A stretch of 64,000 nt of DNA from Pseudomonas nitroreducens. Lineage in GTDB: Bacteria; Pseudomonadota; Gammaproteobacteria; Pseudomonadales; Pseudomonadaceae. A program made the translations under genes and the position numbers. Where the stretch lies: contig NZ_JACHLI010000038.1 in assembly GCF_014204515.1 (NCBI RefSeq), positions 1 through 64,000 on the forward strand, written 5' to 3'. A model generated the notes under the pieces. That model was not told the origin of the DNA and ran no database searches. It saw only the letters and a list, made by a program, of their open reading frames with translations. This document shows positions 19,590-27,292 of this stretch, piece after piece (within the stretch, counting starts at the first letter, position 1; each line of letters begins with the position of its first letter).

Positions 19590-19728
19590 GTCCTACAAGC
19601 TTTGTCACACTGCGCGCCGCGTTCCCCCAAGGGGACGCAGGTGAGGTTGTTGTTGGAGTGCTGCCACGGTGGGCTCCGACCTTAGACACTTGATTGAGTG
19701 CGGGAGCCCGAATGGGCTCCCGTTTTTT
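19590..19728 (+). ncRNA. Candidate small RNA ending in an orphan terminator
   Basis: A strong plus-strand terminator (CGGGAGCCC, AATG, GGGCTCCCG, then six T, 19701-19728) lies between two minus-strand genes and has no T run in the minus direction, so it should end a plus-strand transcript. No plus-strand gene precedes it. Upstream lies a possible promoter (TTGCAA at 19559, TACGGAT at 19580) and a second hairpin (GGAG...CTCC, about 19653-19677). The 5' end is a guess. I do not recognise the RNA. Confidence 0.45.
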
Positions 19729-19740
19729 ATTGCCCGCGAT

Positions 19741-20541
19741 TTATTGCGCGTCGGGTTTGACGTCGAAGATGTCCTTGAAGAACGCCTGCAGATCCGCCCA
19801 GGACTTCTGGTCGGCGGTCTTGTCGTAGCCCACGTCCAGTCCGTGGCCCTTGTGCTGGTCGGCGTCGGGATTGGTGAAGCTGTGCTTGGCGCCCGGCTGG
19901 ATCACCAGCTTGTAGTCGGCCTTGGCGTTGTCCATCTCGGCCTTGAAGGCCGCCACGCTGTCCGCCGGCACCAGGGAATCGGCGGCGCCGTGTTCGACCA
20001 GGATCTTCGCCTTGATCTGCCCCGGCTGCGCCGGCGTCTGGGTCGCCAGCACGCCGTGGAAACTGGCCACGCCGGCCAGCGGCAGGCCGGCGCGGGCCAT
20101 GTCCAGCACCACCTTGCCGCCGAAGCAGTAGCCGATGGCGGCGATCTTGCTCGGGTCGGTCTGCGGCTGTTTCTTCAGCAGGTCGAGGCCGGCCTGGAAG
20201 CGCGCCTTGGCAGCGTCGGCGTTCTTCAGCGCCTCGGCCATGAAGGCCTTGGCATCGTTGGGGTGTTCGGTGTGCTTGCCGCCGCCGTACATGTCGATGG
20301 CCAGGGCGCTGTAGCCCAGTTCGGCGAGGTCGCGGGCGCGGCGCTTGGCGTAGTCGTTGAGCCCCCAGAACTCGTGGACGACCAGCACGCCGGGACGGAT
20401 GCCGGACTTGGCGTCGTCGTAGGCGAAGTAGCCGATCATCTTCGTGCCGTCAGCGGATTCGTAGGGGATTTCCTGGGTCTTGATCGCGGCTGAGGCGCCG
20501 GTGGCGAAGATGAGCATCAGCAGGGCGGTGAGCAGGCGCAT
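19741..20541 (-). CDS. Periplasmic dienelactone hydrolase-family protein
   Basis: This 266-residue alpha/beta hydrolase belongs to the dienelactone hydrolase family. It has a signal peptide (MRLLTALLMLIFATGASA), the nucleophile elbow AAIGYCFGG with the family cysteine, the acid EHGAADSLVP and the histidine motif GAKHSFTNPDAD with Q-x-x-G nearby. The exported location sets it apart from the cytoplasmic dienelactone hydrolases of chlorocatechol breakdown, so the substrate is open. The ATG at 20541 follows GGAG and begins the signal peptide. Confidence 0.88.
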   Translation of the reverse strand: MRLLTALLMLIFATGASAAIKTQEIPYESADGTKMIGYFAYDDAKSGIRPGVLVVHEFWGLNDYAKRRARDLAELGYSALAIDMYGGGKHTEHPNDAKAFMAEALKNADAAKARFQAGLDLLKKQPQTDPSKIAAIGYCFGGKVVLDMARAGLPLAGVASFHGVLATQTPAQPGQIKAKILVEHGAADSLVPADSVAAFKAEMDNAKADYKLVIQPGAKHSFTNPDADQHKGHGLDVGYDKTADQKSWADLQAFFKDIFDVKPDAQ

Positions 20542-20747
20542 GGGGACTCTCCGTGGCGTTGGCCGTGGCGAAGGCGGATGGCGGAATCCAAGAAGATAGC
20601 CGCTGATGCGGAAAACGCCCGTGCAGAGCGCACGCAGCCGCTCAAGGGCGCGGCTGTTGGCGAAAGGGTACGTAGCCTGGCGGATGAAAAGTCCGACAGC
20701 CTCGTCTACCCTTGCGCCCATGTCCTGACCCGCGAAGCGATAGGCCG

Positions 20748-21419
20748 ATGTTGGACCTGAGCACCTGGAATCTGACCATTCCCCAGCGCGGCCCGACCGC
20801 GACCATCACCACGGCGCAACTGCGCCGCGACTACCAGAGCCCGTATTTCCAGCGCAGCACCGACGGCGTGGTGTTCTGGGTGCCGGTGAACGGCGCCCAC
20901 ACCAGCGGCAGCGAATACCCTCGCACCGAACTGCGCGAGACCCGGACCGACGGGCGCCTGCTGACCTGGCGCTACCCGCTGGCGGATAACCTGATGGTCG
21001 CTACCTTGCGTGTGGAAGCGGTGCCGTCCAGTCGACGCATGGTCATCGGGCAAATCCACAGCAATGGCAGCGGCAGCGCCGAAGCCCTGCCGCTGGTCAA
21101 GCTGGTCTACCAGCAGCGCCTGGACAAGGCGCGGGTACAGGCGCTGGTTCGCGATCGGCCCGACGACATCACCACGCGCACCTATACCGTCTATGACGGC
21201 ATTCCCCTGGGCGATACCTTCACCTACCGGCTGGGCGTGTCCAGCAGCGGGGTGCTGAGCGTGCAGGTCGAGGACGGCCAGGTCAGCCAGCAACTGGACA
21301 CGAAATGGGCCTACCAGGGCCTGTACTTCAAGGCAGGTCTCTACCTGCAGGACAATCGCGGGCCCGCCAGCGAAGGCGGGCGCGCCACCTTCACCGATCT
21401 GAGCATTCGACACCAATGA
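20748..21419 (+). CDS. Alginate lyase, polysaccharide lyase family 7
   Basis: PL7 lyases cleave alginate by beta-elimination. All three family signatures are present: RTELRE (59-64), QIH (102-104) and YFKAGLYLQ (193-201), on a 223-residue beta-jelly-roll protein. It resembles P. aeruginosa PA1167, whose structure and activity are established. There is no signal peptide from the chosen ATG at 20748, so export is unclear. The stop overlaps the start of a lytic transglycosylase gene (ATGA), giving translational coupling of an alginate-cleaving and a peptidoglycan-cleaving enzyme. Confidence 0.93.
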   Translation: MLDLSTWNLTIPQRGPTATITTAQLRRDYQSPYFQRSTDGVVFWVPVNGAHTSGSEYPRTELRETRTDGRLLTWRYPLADNLMVATLRVEAVPSSRRMVIGQIHSNGSGSAEALPLVKLVYQQRLDKARVQALVRDRPDDITTRTYTVYDGIPLGDTFTYRLGVSSSGVLSVQVEDGQVSQQLDTKWAYQGLYFKAGLYLQDNRGPASEGGRATFTDLSIRHQ

Positions 21420-22624
21420 AGACTTCCTCCATCGCGCGCCGCGCGTCCCTGGCCTTGTCCCTGCTGCTGCCGGCAGCGCTGGCCCAGGCCGCACCGGGCG
21501 ACGATTTCGGCGCCTGCCTGAACCGCCTGCAGGGCGCTGCCCAGGCCAAGGGCGTCAGCGCCGCCAGCTTCGCGCAGTTCACCCAGGGACTGCAGCCTGA
21601 CATGACGGTGCTGCCACTGCTGGATGCCCAGCCCGAGTTCACCACGCCGATCTGGGACTACCTGGCCGGCCTGGTGGACGACCAGCGCGTCGCCGACGGC
21701 AAGGCGCGGATGACCGAGCACGCCGACCTGCTGCGCAAGGTCGCCGCGCGCTACCAGGTCGACCCGGCCACGGTGGTCGCCGTCTGGGGCGTGGAGAGCG
21801 ACTACGGGCGCATCACCGGCAAGCGTCCGCTGCTGGTGTCGCTGTCGACGCTGTCCTGCTATGGGCGGCGCCAGTCGTTCTTCCAGGGCGAGTTCATCGC
21901 CACCCTCAAGCTGCTGCAACAGGGCGATATCCGCGACAGCGGCATCACCGGCTCCTGGGCTGGCGCCTTCGGCCAGACGCAGTTCATGCCCTCGACCTAT
22001 GCGCGCATCGCCGAGGACTTCGACGGCGACGGCCACCGCGACCTGGTGGGCAGCACTGCCGACGCCCTGGCGTCCACCGCCAACTACCTGCGCAAGGCCG
22101 GCTGGCGCGAAGGCCAGCCCTGGGGCTACGAAGTGAAACTGCCGGCGGGCTTCGATGCGTCGCTGGCGGGGCGCACCAAGCGCCGCGCGCTGTCGGACTG
22201 GACCAGCCGTGGCGTCAAGCGTATCGACGGCAAGCCGATCCCCAGCATCGATTCCAAGGCCGCCATCCTGCTGCCGGCGGGGGCCAACGGCCCGGCCTTC
22301 CTGGTGCTGCGCAACTACGACGCGATCTATTCGTACAACGCCGCGGAAAGCTACGCGCTGGCCATCGCCCTGCTGTCCGACCGCCTGCGCGGCGAGCCGG
22401 GCCTGCGTACGCCGTGGCCGACCGATGACCCCGGCCTGAGTCGCGCGCAGCGCAAGGAGCTGCAGGAGCTGCTGATCAAGCGTGGCTACGACATCGGCCA
22501 GCCTGACGGCATGATCGGCGACGTGACGCGCAAGGCGATCCAGCAGGAGCAGAACAAGCGCGGAATGAGCCCGGCGGATGGGCGGGCGGGGCAGAAGATT
22601 CTCAAGGTCTTGCAGGGCGGCTGA
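21416..22624 (+). CDS. Lytic murein transglycosylase, MltB family, with peptidoglycan-binding domain
   Basis: The enzyme cleaves the glycan strand of peptidoglycan, leaving 1,6-anhydro ends. The 402-residue precursor has a signal peptide (cleavage after AQA near 26) without a lipobox, so it should be soluble in the periplasm. The catalytic glutamate is E127 in VWGVESDYGR, and GAFGQTQFMPSTY is the family substrate-binding motif. Residues about 340-400 form a PG_binding_1 domain (LQELLIKRGYDIGQPDGMIG). It overlaps the alginate lyase gene by four bases and ends in a terminator. Confidence 0.94.
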   Translation: MKTSSIARRASLALSLLLPAALAQAAPGDDFGACLNRLQGAAQAKGVSAASFAQFTQGLQPDMTVLPLLDAQPEFTTPIWDYLAGLVDDQRVADGKARMTEHADLLRKVAARYQVDPATVVAVWGVESDYGRITGKRPLLVSLSTLSCYGRRQSFFQGEFIATLKLLQQGDIRDSGITGSWAGAFGQTQFMPSTYARIAEDFDGDGHRDLVGSTADALASTANYLRKAGWREGQPWGYEVKLPAGFDASLAGRTKRRALSDWTSRGVKRIDGKPIPSIDSKAAILLPAGANGPAFLVLRNYDAIYSYNAAESYALAIALLSDRLRGEPGLRTPWPTDDPGLSRAQRKELQELLIKRGYDIGQPDGMIGDVTRKAIQQEQNKRGMSPADGRAGQKILKVLQGG

Positions 22625-22646
22625 GCGGTCTGACTGGCTTAGGCGG

Positions 22647-22678
22647 AGCCCCGGTACGTACCGGGGCTTTTCTTTTTT
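22647..22678 (+). terminator. Terminator after the transglycosylase gene
   Basis: AGCCCCGGTACGTACCGGGGCT is a perfect hairpin followed by TTTCTTTTTT. Confidence 0.9.
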
Positions 22679-22687
22679 GCGCTGGGG

Positions 22688-22782
22688 CATCTGTTCGCGA
22701 GCAAGCTCGCTCCTACGAAAAACAGTCCGGCAGAGGATGGCGAATGACTGTAGGAGCGAGCTTGCTCGCGAACCCGACGCAT
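22688..22782. repeat. Inverted pair of REP elements
   Basis: GTTCGCGAGCAAGCTCGCTCCTAC (minus-oriented unit at 22690) faces TGTAGGAGCGAGCTTGCTCGCGAAC (22750), the usual head-to-head arrangement of Pseudomonas REPs. Confidence 0.88.
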
Positions 22783-22838
22783 GCAGCGGAAACCACAGCA
22801 GAGAGGAAAAATCTCGCGAAATACCCTTCAGAAAGATC

Positions 22839-22877
22839 GTTCAGCTCGGGTTCAGCGGTCCGACAGGTTCCGTTCAG
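22839..22877 (+). promoter_or_regulatory. PhoP box of the oprH-phoPQ promoter
   Basis: GTTCAG (22839-22844), CTCGG, GTTCAG (22850-22855) is the direct-repeat PhoP box with the standard 5-base spacer. A third GTTCAG is at 22872-22877, exactly two 11-base steps further, on the same helix face. The oprH start is 61 bases beyond. Confidence 0.88.
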
Positions 22878-22938
22878 TGCCCCCCTCGTAACCTTCTCTC
22901 CGTCAACACATTACTGACCTCAGACGGGAGAAACCCCT

Positions 22939-23550
22939 ATGAAAGCCATGAAGAAAATCGCCCTCGCCACCGCCATCCTCGGTGCCAGCTTCGCCGCTAC
23001 CGCTGCCAGCGCCGCCGATACCTTCGTCGGGATGACCTGGGGCGAAACCAGCAACAACATCCAGAAATCCGATGCGCTGAACCGCAACCTGAACCATCCC
23101 AAGTTCGACAGCGTGATCAACAACAGCGGCACCTGGGGCGTGCGCGCCGGCCAGCAGATGGAGCAGGGTCGCTACTACATCACCTATGAAAACGTCTCCG
23201 ACACCGAGAAGGGCCTGAAGCTGCGCCAGCAGAATCTGCTCGGCAGCTACGACGCCTTCCTGCCGCTGGGCGACCAGGGCACCAAGCTGTTCGGCGGCGG
23301 TACCGCCGGCCTGGTCAAGCTGGAACAGGACTCCAAGGGCTACAGCCGCGACAGCGATGTGGGTTACGCCATCGGCGCCCAAGCCGGTATCCTCCAGGAA
23401 CTCGGCAAGAACGCATCCGTGGAAGGCGGCTACCGTTACCTGCGTACCAACGCGAGTACCGAGATGAGCCCGCACGGTGGCAGCAAGGTGGGATCCCTTG
23501 ACCTGCACAGCAGCTCCCAGTTCTACCTGGGTGCCAACTACAAGTTCTGA
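22939..23550 (+). CDS. oprH: Outer-membrane protein OprH (H1)
   Basis: OprH is an eight-stranded outer-membrane barrel made under low magnesium that binds lipopolysaccharide and takes the place of divalent cations, reducing entry of polymyxins. The 203-residue precursor has a signal peptide ending SAADT and matches OprH closely along its length, including FVGMTWGETSNNIQKSD, KLRQQNLLGSYDAFLP and SSSQFYLGANYKF at the C-terminus, with a terminal Phe for Bam-dependent insertion. A PhoP box lies upstream; phoP follows 55 bases after the stop. Confidence 0.97.
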   Translation: MKAMKKIALATAILGASFAATAASAADTFVGMTWGETSNNIQKSDALNRNLNHPKFDSVINNSGTWGVRAGQQMEQGRYYITYENVSDTEKGLKLRQQNLLGSYDAFLPLGDQGTKLFGGGTAGLVKLEQDSKGYSRDSDVGYAIGAQAGILQELGKNASVEGGYRYLRTNASTEMSPHGGSKVGSLDLHSSSQFYLGANYKF

Positions 23551-23605
23551 CCGGTAACGCAACCGGGCCCGCGCGGCCCGGTTGCCTGACTCAGGGAGCA
23601 CGCGC

Positions 23606-24283
23606 ATGAAACTGCTGGTGGTGGAAGACGAGGCGCTGCTGCGCCATCACCTGTACACCCGGCTCGGCGAGCAAGGCCACGTGGTCGATGCCGTCGCCAA
23701 CGCCGAAGAGGCGCTGTACCGCGCCGCCGAATACCATCACGACCTGGCGATGATCGACCTCGGCCTGCCCGGCATGAGCGGCCTGGACCTGATCCGCGAG
23801 TTCCGCAGCCAGGGCAAGACCTTCCCCATTCTCATCCTCACCGCTCGCGGCAACTGGCAGGACAAGGTCGAAGGCCTGGCCGCCGGCGCCGACGACTACG
23901 TAGTCAAACCCTTCCAGTTCGAAGAGCTGGAAGCCCGCCTGAATGCCCTGCTGCGCCGCTCCAGTGGCTTCGCCCAGTCGAGCATCGAGGCCGGCCCGCT
24001 GGTGCTGGACATCAACCGCAAGCAGGCGCTGGTCAACGGCGAATCGCTGCAGCTGACCGCCTTCGAATACCGCATCCTCGAGTACCTCATGCGCCATCAC
24101 CAGCAGGTGGTGGCCAAGGAGCGCCTGATCGAGCAGCTCTACCCGGACGACGACGAGCGCGACCCCAACGTCATCGAAGTGCTGGTCGGCCGCCTGCGCC
24201 GCAAGCTGGAGGCCGCCGCCAGCTTCAAACCCATCGATACCGTGCGCGGCCAGGGCTACATCTTCAACGAGCTGTGCAAATGA
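23606..24283 (+). CDS. phoP: Response regulator PhoP
   Basis: PhoP activates genes for growth in low magnesium and for resistance to cationic peptides. The 225-residue protein has the acidic pocket VVEDE, phospho-acceptor D51 in MIDLGLPG, LTARG, and VKPFQFEEL with the conserved lysine, then a winged-helix domain ending TVRGQGYIFNELCK. Its length equals P. aeruginosa PhoP. The ATG at 23606 has GGGAG upstream. It lies between oprH and phoQ and overlaps phoQ by four bases, so it controls its own operon. Confidence 0.97.
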   Translation: MKLLVVEDEALLRHHLYTRLGEQGHVVDAVANAEEALYRAAEYHHDLAMIDLGLPGMSGLDLIREFRSQGKTFPILILTARGNWQDKVEGLAAGADDYVVKPFQFEELEARLNALLRRSSGFAQSSIEAGPLVLDINRKQALVNGESLQLTAFEYRILEYLMRHHQQVVAKERLIEQLYPDDDERDPNVIEVLVGRLRRKLEAAASFKPIDTVRGQGYIFNELCK

Positions 24284-25623
24284 TCCGCTCGCTGCGGCTG
24301 CGGCTGATGATAGGGGCGGCGATCCTCGCCGTGCTGTTCATGGCCGCGCTGCTGCCGGCGCTCCAGCGCGCGTTCAGCATCGCCCTGGAGAACGCCATCC
24401 AGCAGCGCCTGGCGGCGGACGTGGCGACCCTGGTTTCCTCGGCGCGCATCGATGGCGAAATCCTGAGCATGCCCGACCACCTGCCGGTGGAGGATTTCAA
24501 CCTCCCCGAATCCAAGCTGCTGGGCTACATCTACGACCAGGCCGGCAAGCTGGTCTGGCGCTCCACTTCCGCCCTGGACGAAAGCGTCGACTACTCGCCC
24601 AAGTACGACGGCATGATCGATGAGTTCACTCGCATCCGCGACAAATCCGGCCAGGAGTTCTTCGTCTACGACGTGGAGATCGACCTGCTGGGCGGCAAGC
24701 GCGCGGCCTACAGCATCGTCACCATGCAGCCGGAAAGCGAATTCCGCGAACTGGTCAGCGGCTTCCGCGACCAGCTCTATCTCTGGCTCGGCGGCGCGTT
24801 GCTCCTCCTCCTGGGGCTGCTCTGGCTCGGCCTGGGCTGGGGCTTCCGCTCCATGCGCGGGTTGCGCTTCGAACTGGACCAGATCGAGACCGGCGACCGC
24901 GAACGCCTGAGCGACGACCATCCCGACGAGATGCTGCGCCTCACCGATTCGGTGAACCGCCTGCTGGAAAGCGAACGCGCCCAGCGCGAGCGCTACCGCA
25001 ACTCCCTGGGCGACCTCGCCCACAGTCTGAAGACCCCGCTGGCGGTGCTGCAGGGCGTCAGCGAAACCCTCGCCGACGAACCGAAGAACCGCGATCAGGT
25101 GCAGGTGCTGCAGACCCAGATCGAGCGCATGAGCCAGCAGATCGGCTACCAGCTGCAGCGCGCGACCATGCGCAAGAGCGGCCTGATCCGCCACCGCACG
25201 GCCCTCGACCCCTTGCTGGAAACCATCGGCGGCGCGCTGGACAAGGTCTACCGCGACAAGCGCGTGAAGCTCGAACGCGACATTCCGCCGGGCTTCGTCC
25301 TGCCGCTGGAGAAGGGCGCGCTGCTGGAGATGCTCGGCAACCTGCTGGAGAACGCCTACCGCCTGTGCCTGACCACGGTGAAGGTCAGTGCGCGGAAGAA
25401 CGGCCGGATGTTCGAGCTGATCATCGAGGACGACGGCCCCGGCGTACCCGCCGACCAGCGCGAACGCATCCTCAAGCGCGGCGAACGCCTGGACACCCAG
25501 CACCCCGGCCAGGGCATCGGCACCGCGGTGGTCAAGGACATCATCGACAGCTACGACGGTGAGCTGGCGCTGGAGGATTCCGAATTGGGCGGGGCGTGCT
25601 TCCGCATTCGCCTGCCGGGCTAG
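24280..25623 (+). CDS. phoQ: Sensor kinase PhoQ
   Basis: PhoQ senses low divalent cations and controls PhoP. The 447-residue protein has two membrane helices (about 10-32 and 165-190), a periplasmic sensor between them (LPVEDFNLPESKLLGYIYDQ...), the H-box LAHSLKTPLAVL, the N-box LEMLGNLLENAYRL and G-boxes DDGPGVP and PGQGIGTAV. The sensor has the acidic stretch typical of PhoQ. The ATG at 24280 overlaps the phoP stop (ATGA). Confidence 0.97.
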   Translation: MIRSLRLRLMIGAAILAVLFMAALLPALQRAFSIALENAIQQRLAADVATLVSSARIDGEILSMPDHLPVEDFNLPESKLLGYIYDQAGKLVWRSTSALDESVDYSPKYDGMIDEFTRIRDKSGQEFFVYDVEIDLLGGKRAAYSIVTMQPESEFRELVSGFRDQLYLWLGGALLLLLGLLWLGLGWGFRSMRGLRFELDQIETGDRERLSDDHPDEMLRLTDSVNRLLESERAQRERYRNSLGDLAHSLKTPLAVLQGVSETLADEPKNRDQVQVLQTQIERMSQQIGYQLQRATMRKSGLIRHRTALDPLLETIGGALDKVYRDKRVKLERDIPPGFVLPLEKGALLEMLGNLLENAYRLCLTTVKVSARKNGRMFELIIEDDGPGVPADQRERILKRGERLDTQHPGQGIGTAVVKDIIDSYDGELALEDSELGGACFRIRLPG

Positions 25624-25633
25624 GCCTTCGTCT

Positions 25634-25915
25634 CTGTAGGAGCGGGCCTTGCCCGCGATCGAGCGGGACGCGCTCCTACAGGCCAACGCCGTCGCTGCCG
25701 GATTCGTAGGAGCAACGGTCTTTCCGGCGAGCTTGTGCCAGAGGCTCCCCTCACCCCAACCCTCTCCCAGAGGGAGAGGGAGCTGTCTGTGCCGGCTGAC
25801 ACCTTGGTTTCAACCCGCACCGAACGGTCCCCTCTCCCACTGGGAGAGGGCTAGGGTGAGGGTGGGGCCAGACGACGGGCTTCATGTAGGAGCGGACCTT
25901 GTCCGCGAATCCCTC
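25634..25915. repeat. REP elements flanking a paired CCTCTCCC-type repeat
   Basis: A REP palindrome (25636-25680, GTAGGAGCGGGCC...GCGCTCCTAC) is followed by inverted CCTCTCCC arms (25744-25788 and 25830-25864) around the core TGTGCCGGCTGACAC...TTGGTTTCAACC, and another REP unit (25886-25911). No gene is present. Confidence 0.8.
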
Positions 25916-25927
25916 CGGCGAGCGGCC

Positions 25928-26929
25928 TCACTCGCCGTGTTGCGCCCGATAGGCCCCCGGCGTCAGCCCCGTCCATTTCTTGAAAGCCCGGTGGAAGGCC
26001 GAGGGCTCGGAGAAACCGAGCTGGTCGGCAATGTCCTGGATCGACAGCTCGTCGCGGCCCAGGTAGTAGATCGCCAGGTCGCGGCGCAGCTGGTCCTTGA
26101 GTTCCTGGAAGTTCGGGCCTTCCTCGCGCAGGTGGCGGCGCAGGGTCTGTGGGCTCATGTGCAGTTGTGCGGCGACCTGCTCCAGGTCCGGCCAGCTGCG
26201 ACAGTCGCGGCCGAGCAGGCGGCGGATCTGGCTGGTCAGGCTGTCGCCGCCGTCGGGGCGGGCGAGCAGGTCAGCGGGCGAATCCTTGAGGAAATGCTTG
26301 AGCGTGCGCTCGTCCTGCAGCAGCGGCATGTCCAGGTAGCGCGCCTGGATCAGCAGGCTAGTGCTGCCCGCGGAGAAATGACGCGGGCAGGGGAACAGCA
26401 GGTCGTACTCGGCCTGGTGCTCCGGCGCCGGGTAGCTGAAGGTGGCGTCCTCCAGGCGGATGCGCTGGCCGATCAGCCAGCTGGCAAGACGGTGCCAGAT
26501 CAGCAGCAGGCTCTCGGCGAGGAAGTGGTCCGGGTCGCGCAGGTGGGTTTCGTCCAGGGTCAGGCGCGCGTACTCGCCGTCGCGCACCAGTTCGATCCGC
26601 GGCGCCTCGGGGAACAGGCCGTAGAACAGCGAGCCGCGCCCCAGCGCCTTCTCCAGCGTGCGGCAGTGGATGATGGCGTTGCACATCATGGCGAAGGTGC
26701 CGCGCTTGCTCGGCAGGCTGCCGAAGCCCATGTACTCGTCGTCCAGGGCTTCCCAGAGAATCTGCATCAGCCGGCTGAACTGCTCGGGGTCGACCCGCGC
26801 GCGAGGTTCGTCGAGGATCGCCGGGGCGATACCGGCGTCGCGCAGCAGGGCGGGGACGTTCAGCCCCTGACGCTGGGCGCCGAACACGGCGGCGCGGACG
26901 AAATGGCTGGCAATGGTGCGTTCACGCAT
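25928..26929 (-). CDS. AraC-family transcriptional regulator
   Basis: This 333-residue regulator has an N-terminal AraC-binding-like domain (about 10-195, as in OruR/ArgR-like members with PGRARVDPEQFSRLMQILWEAL) and a C-terminal AraC helix-turn-helix pair (about 232-325) with MSPQTLRRHLREEGPNFQELKDQ and IADQLGFSEPSAFHRAFKKWTGLTPGAYR. The ATG at 26929 has AAGGA upstream. It is divergent from dctA across a 363-base control region, but dctA itself has a sigma-54 promoter and so probably needs a different activator. Its target is unknown. Confidence 0.9.
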   Translation of the reverse strand: MRERTIASHFVRAAVFGAQRQGLNVPALLRDAGIAPAILDEPRARVDPEQFSRLMQILWEALDDEYMGFGSLPSKRGTFAMMCNAIIHCRTLEKALGRGSLFYGLFPEAPRIELVRDGEYARLTLDETHLRDPDHFLAESLLLIWHRLASWLIGQRIRLEDATFSYPAPEHQAEYDLLFPCPRHFSAGSTSLLIQARYLDMPLLQDERTLKHFLKDSPADLLARPDGGDSLTSQIRRLLGRDCRSWPDLEQVAAQLHMSPQTLRRHLREEGPNFQELKDQLRRDLAIYYLGRDELSIQDIADQLGFSEPSAFHRAFKKWTGLTPGAYRAQHGE

Positions 26930-27024
26930 GGGTGGTCCTTGTTGTTCTGGCCGCGTCTGCACAGCTGCGCGGTAATCCCGGTCGAACCTGACCGGGGTTC
27001 TACAATCTACGGTACGAAGGCCGT

Positions 27025-27079
27025 GGCGGATACCCGCCAGAGGGCGGGAAATCCGCCAGGGTGAAGGCGGGAATCCGCC
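27025..27079. promoter_or_regulatory. Three tandem palindromes, candidate activator sites upstream of dctA
   Basis: GGCGGATACCCGCC (27025-27038), GGCGGGAAATCCGCC (27043-27057) and GGCGGGAATCCGCC (27066-27079) share the form GGCGG-N4-5-CCGCC. They lie 77-131 bases upstream of the -24 element, a normal place for enhancer sites of a sigma-54 activator such as DctD. Confidence 0.6.
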
Positions 27080-27155
27080 AGATTCGCGGTCTTCCGTGCC
27101 GTGACTTTAATTGGAAGTCATTGAATTTAAAGGAATTAAACATTTTTTAAAGGTC

Positions 27156-27170
27156 TGGCACAGCACTTGC
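27156..27170 (+). promoter_or_regulatory. Sigma-54 promoter of dctA
   Basis: TGGCAC, five bases (AGCAC), TTGC matches the RpoN -24/-12 consensus exactly. Transcription would start near 27181, leaving a leader of about 110 bases. Sigma-54 control of dctA through DctB/DctD is established in Pseudomonas. Confidence 0.88.
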
Positions 27171-27292
27171 CATATGCGATCAAGGCCTGCCGTCTGGCAT
27201 GCCCTGAAAACAAATTCTCCCATTGCAGGGAGATAACGCGTTCGGTCTTGTGTTCCCCCGCTGGAGCACTCGCCCGTGAGGACAGAGCTGCC

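Noticed and set aside
19701..19728. Terminator of the dienelactone hydrolase gene
   Set aside because: That gene reads leftward; in that direction the stem is followed by CACTCAATC with no T run. The T run is on the plus strand.
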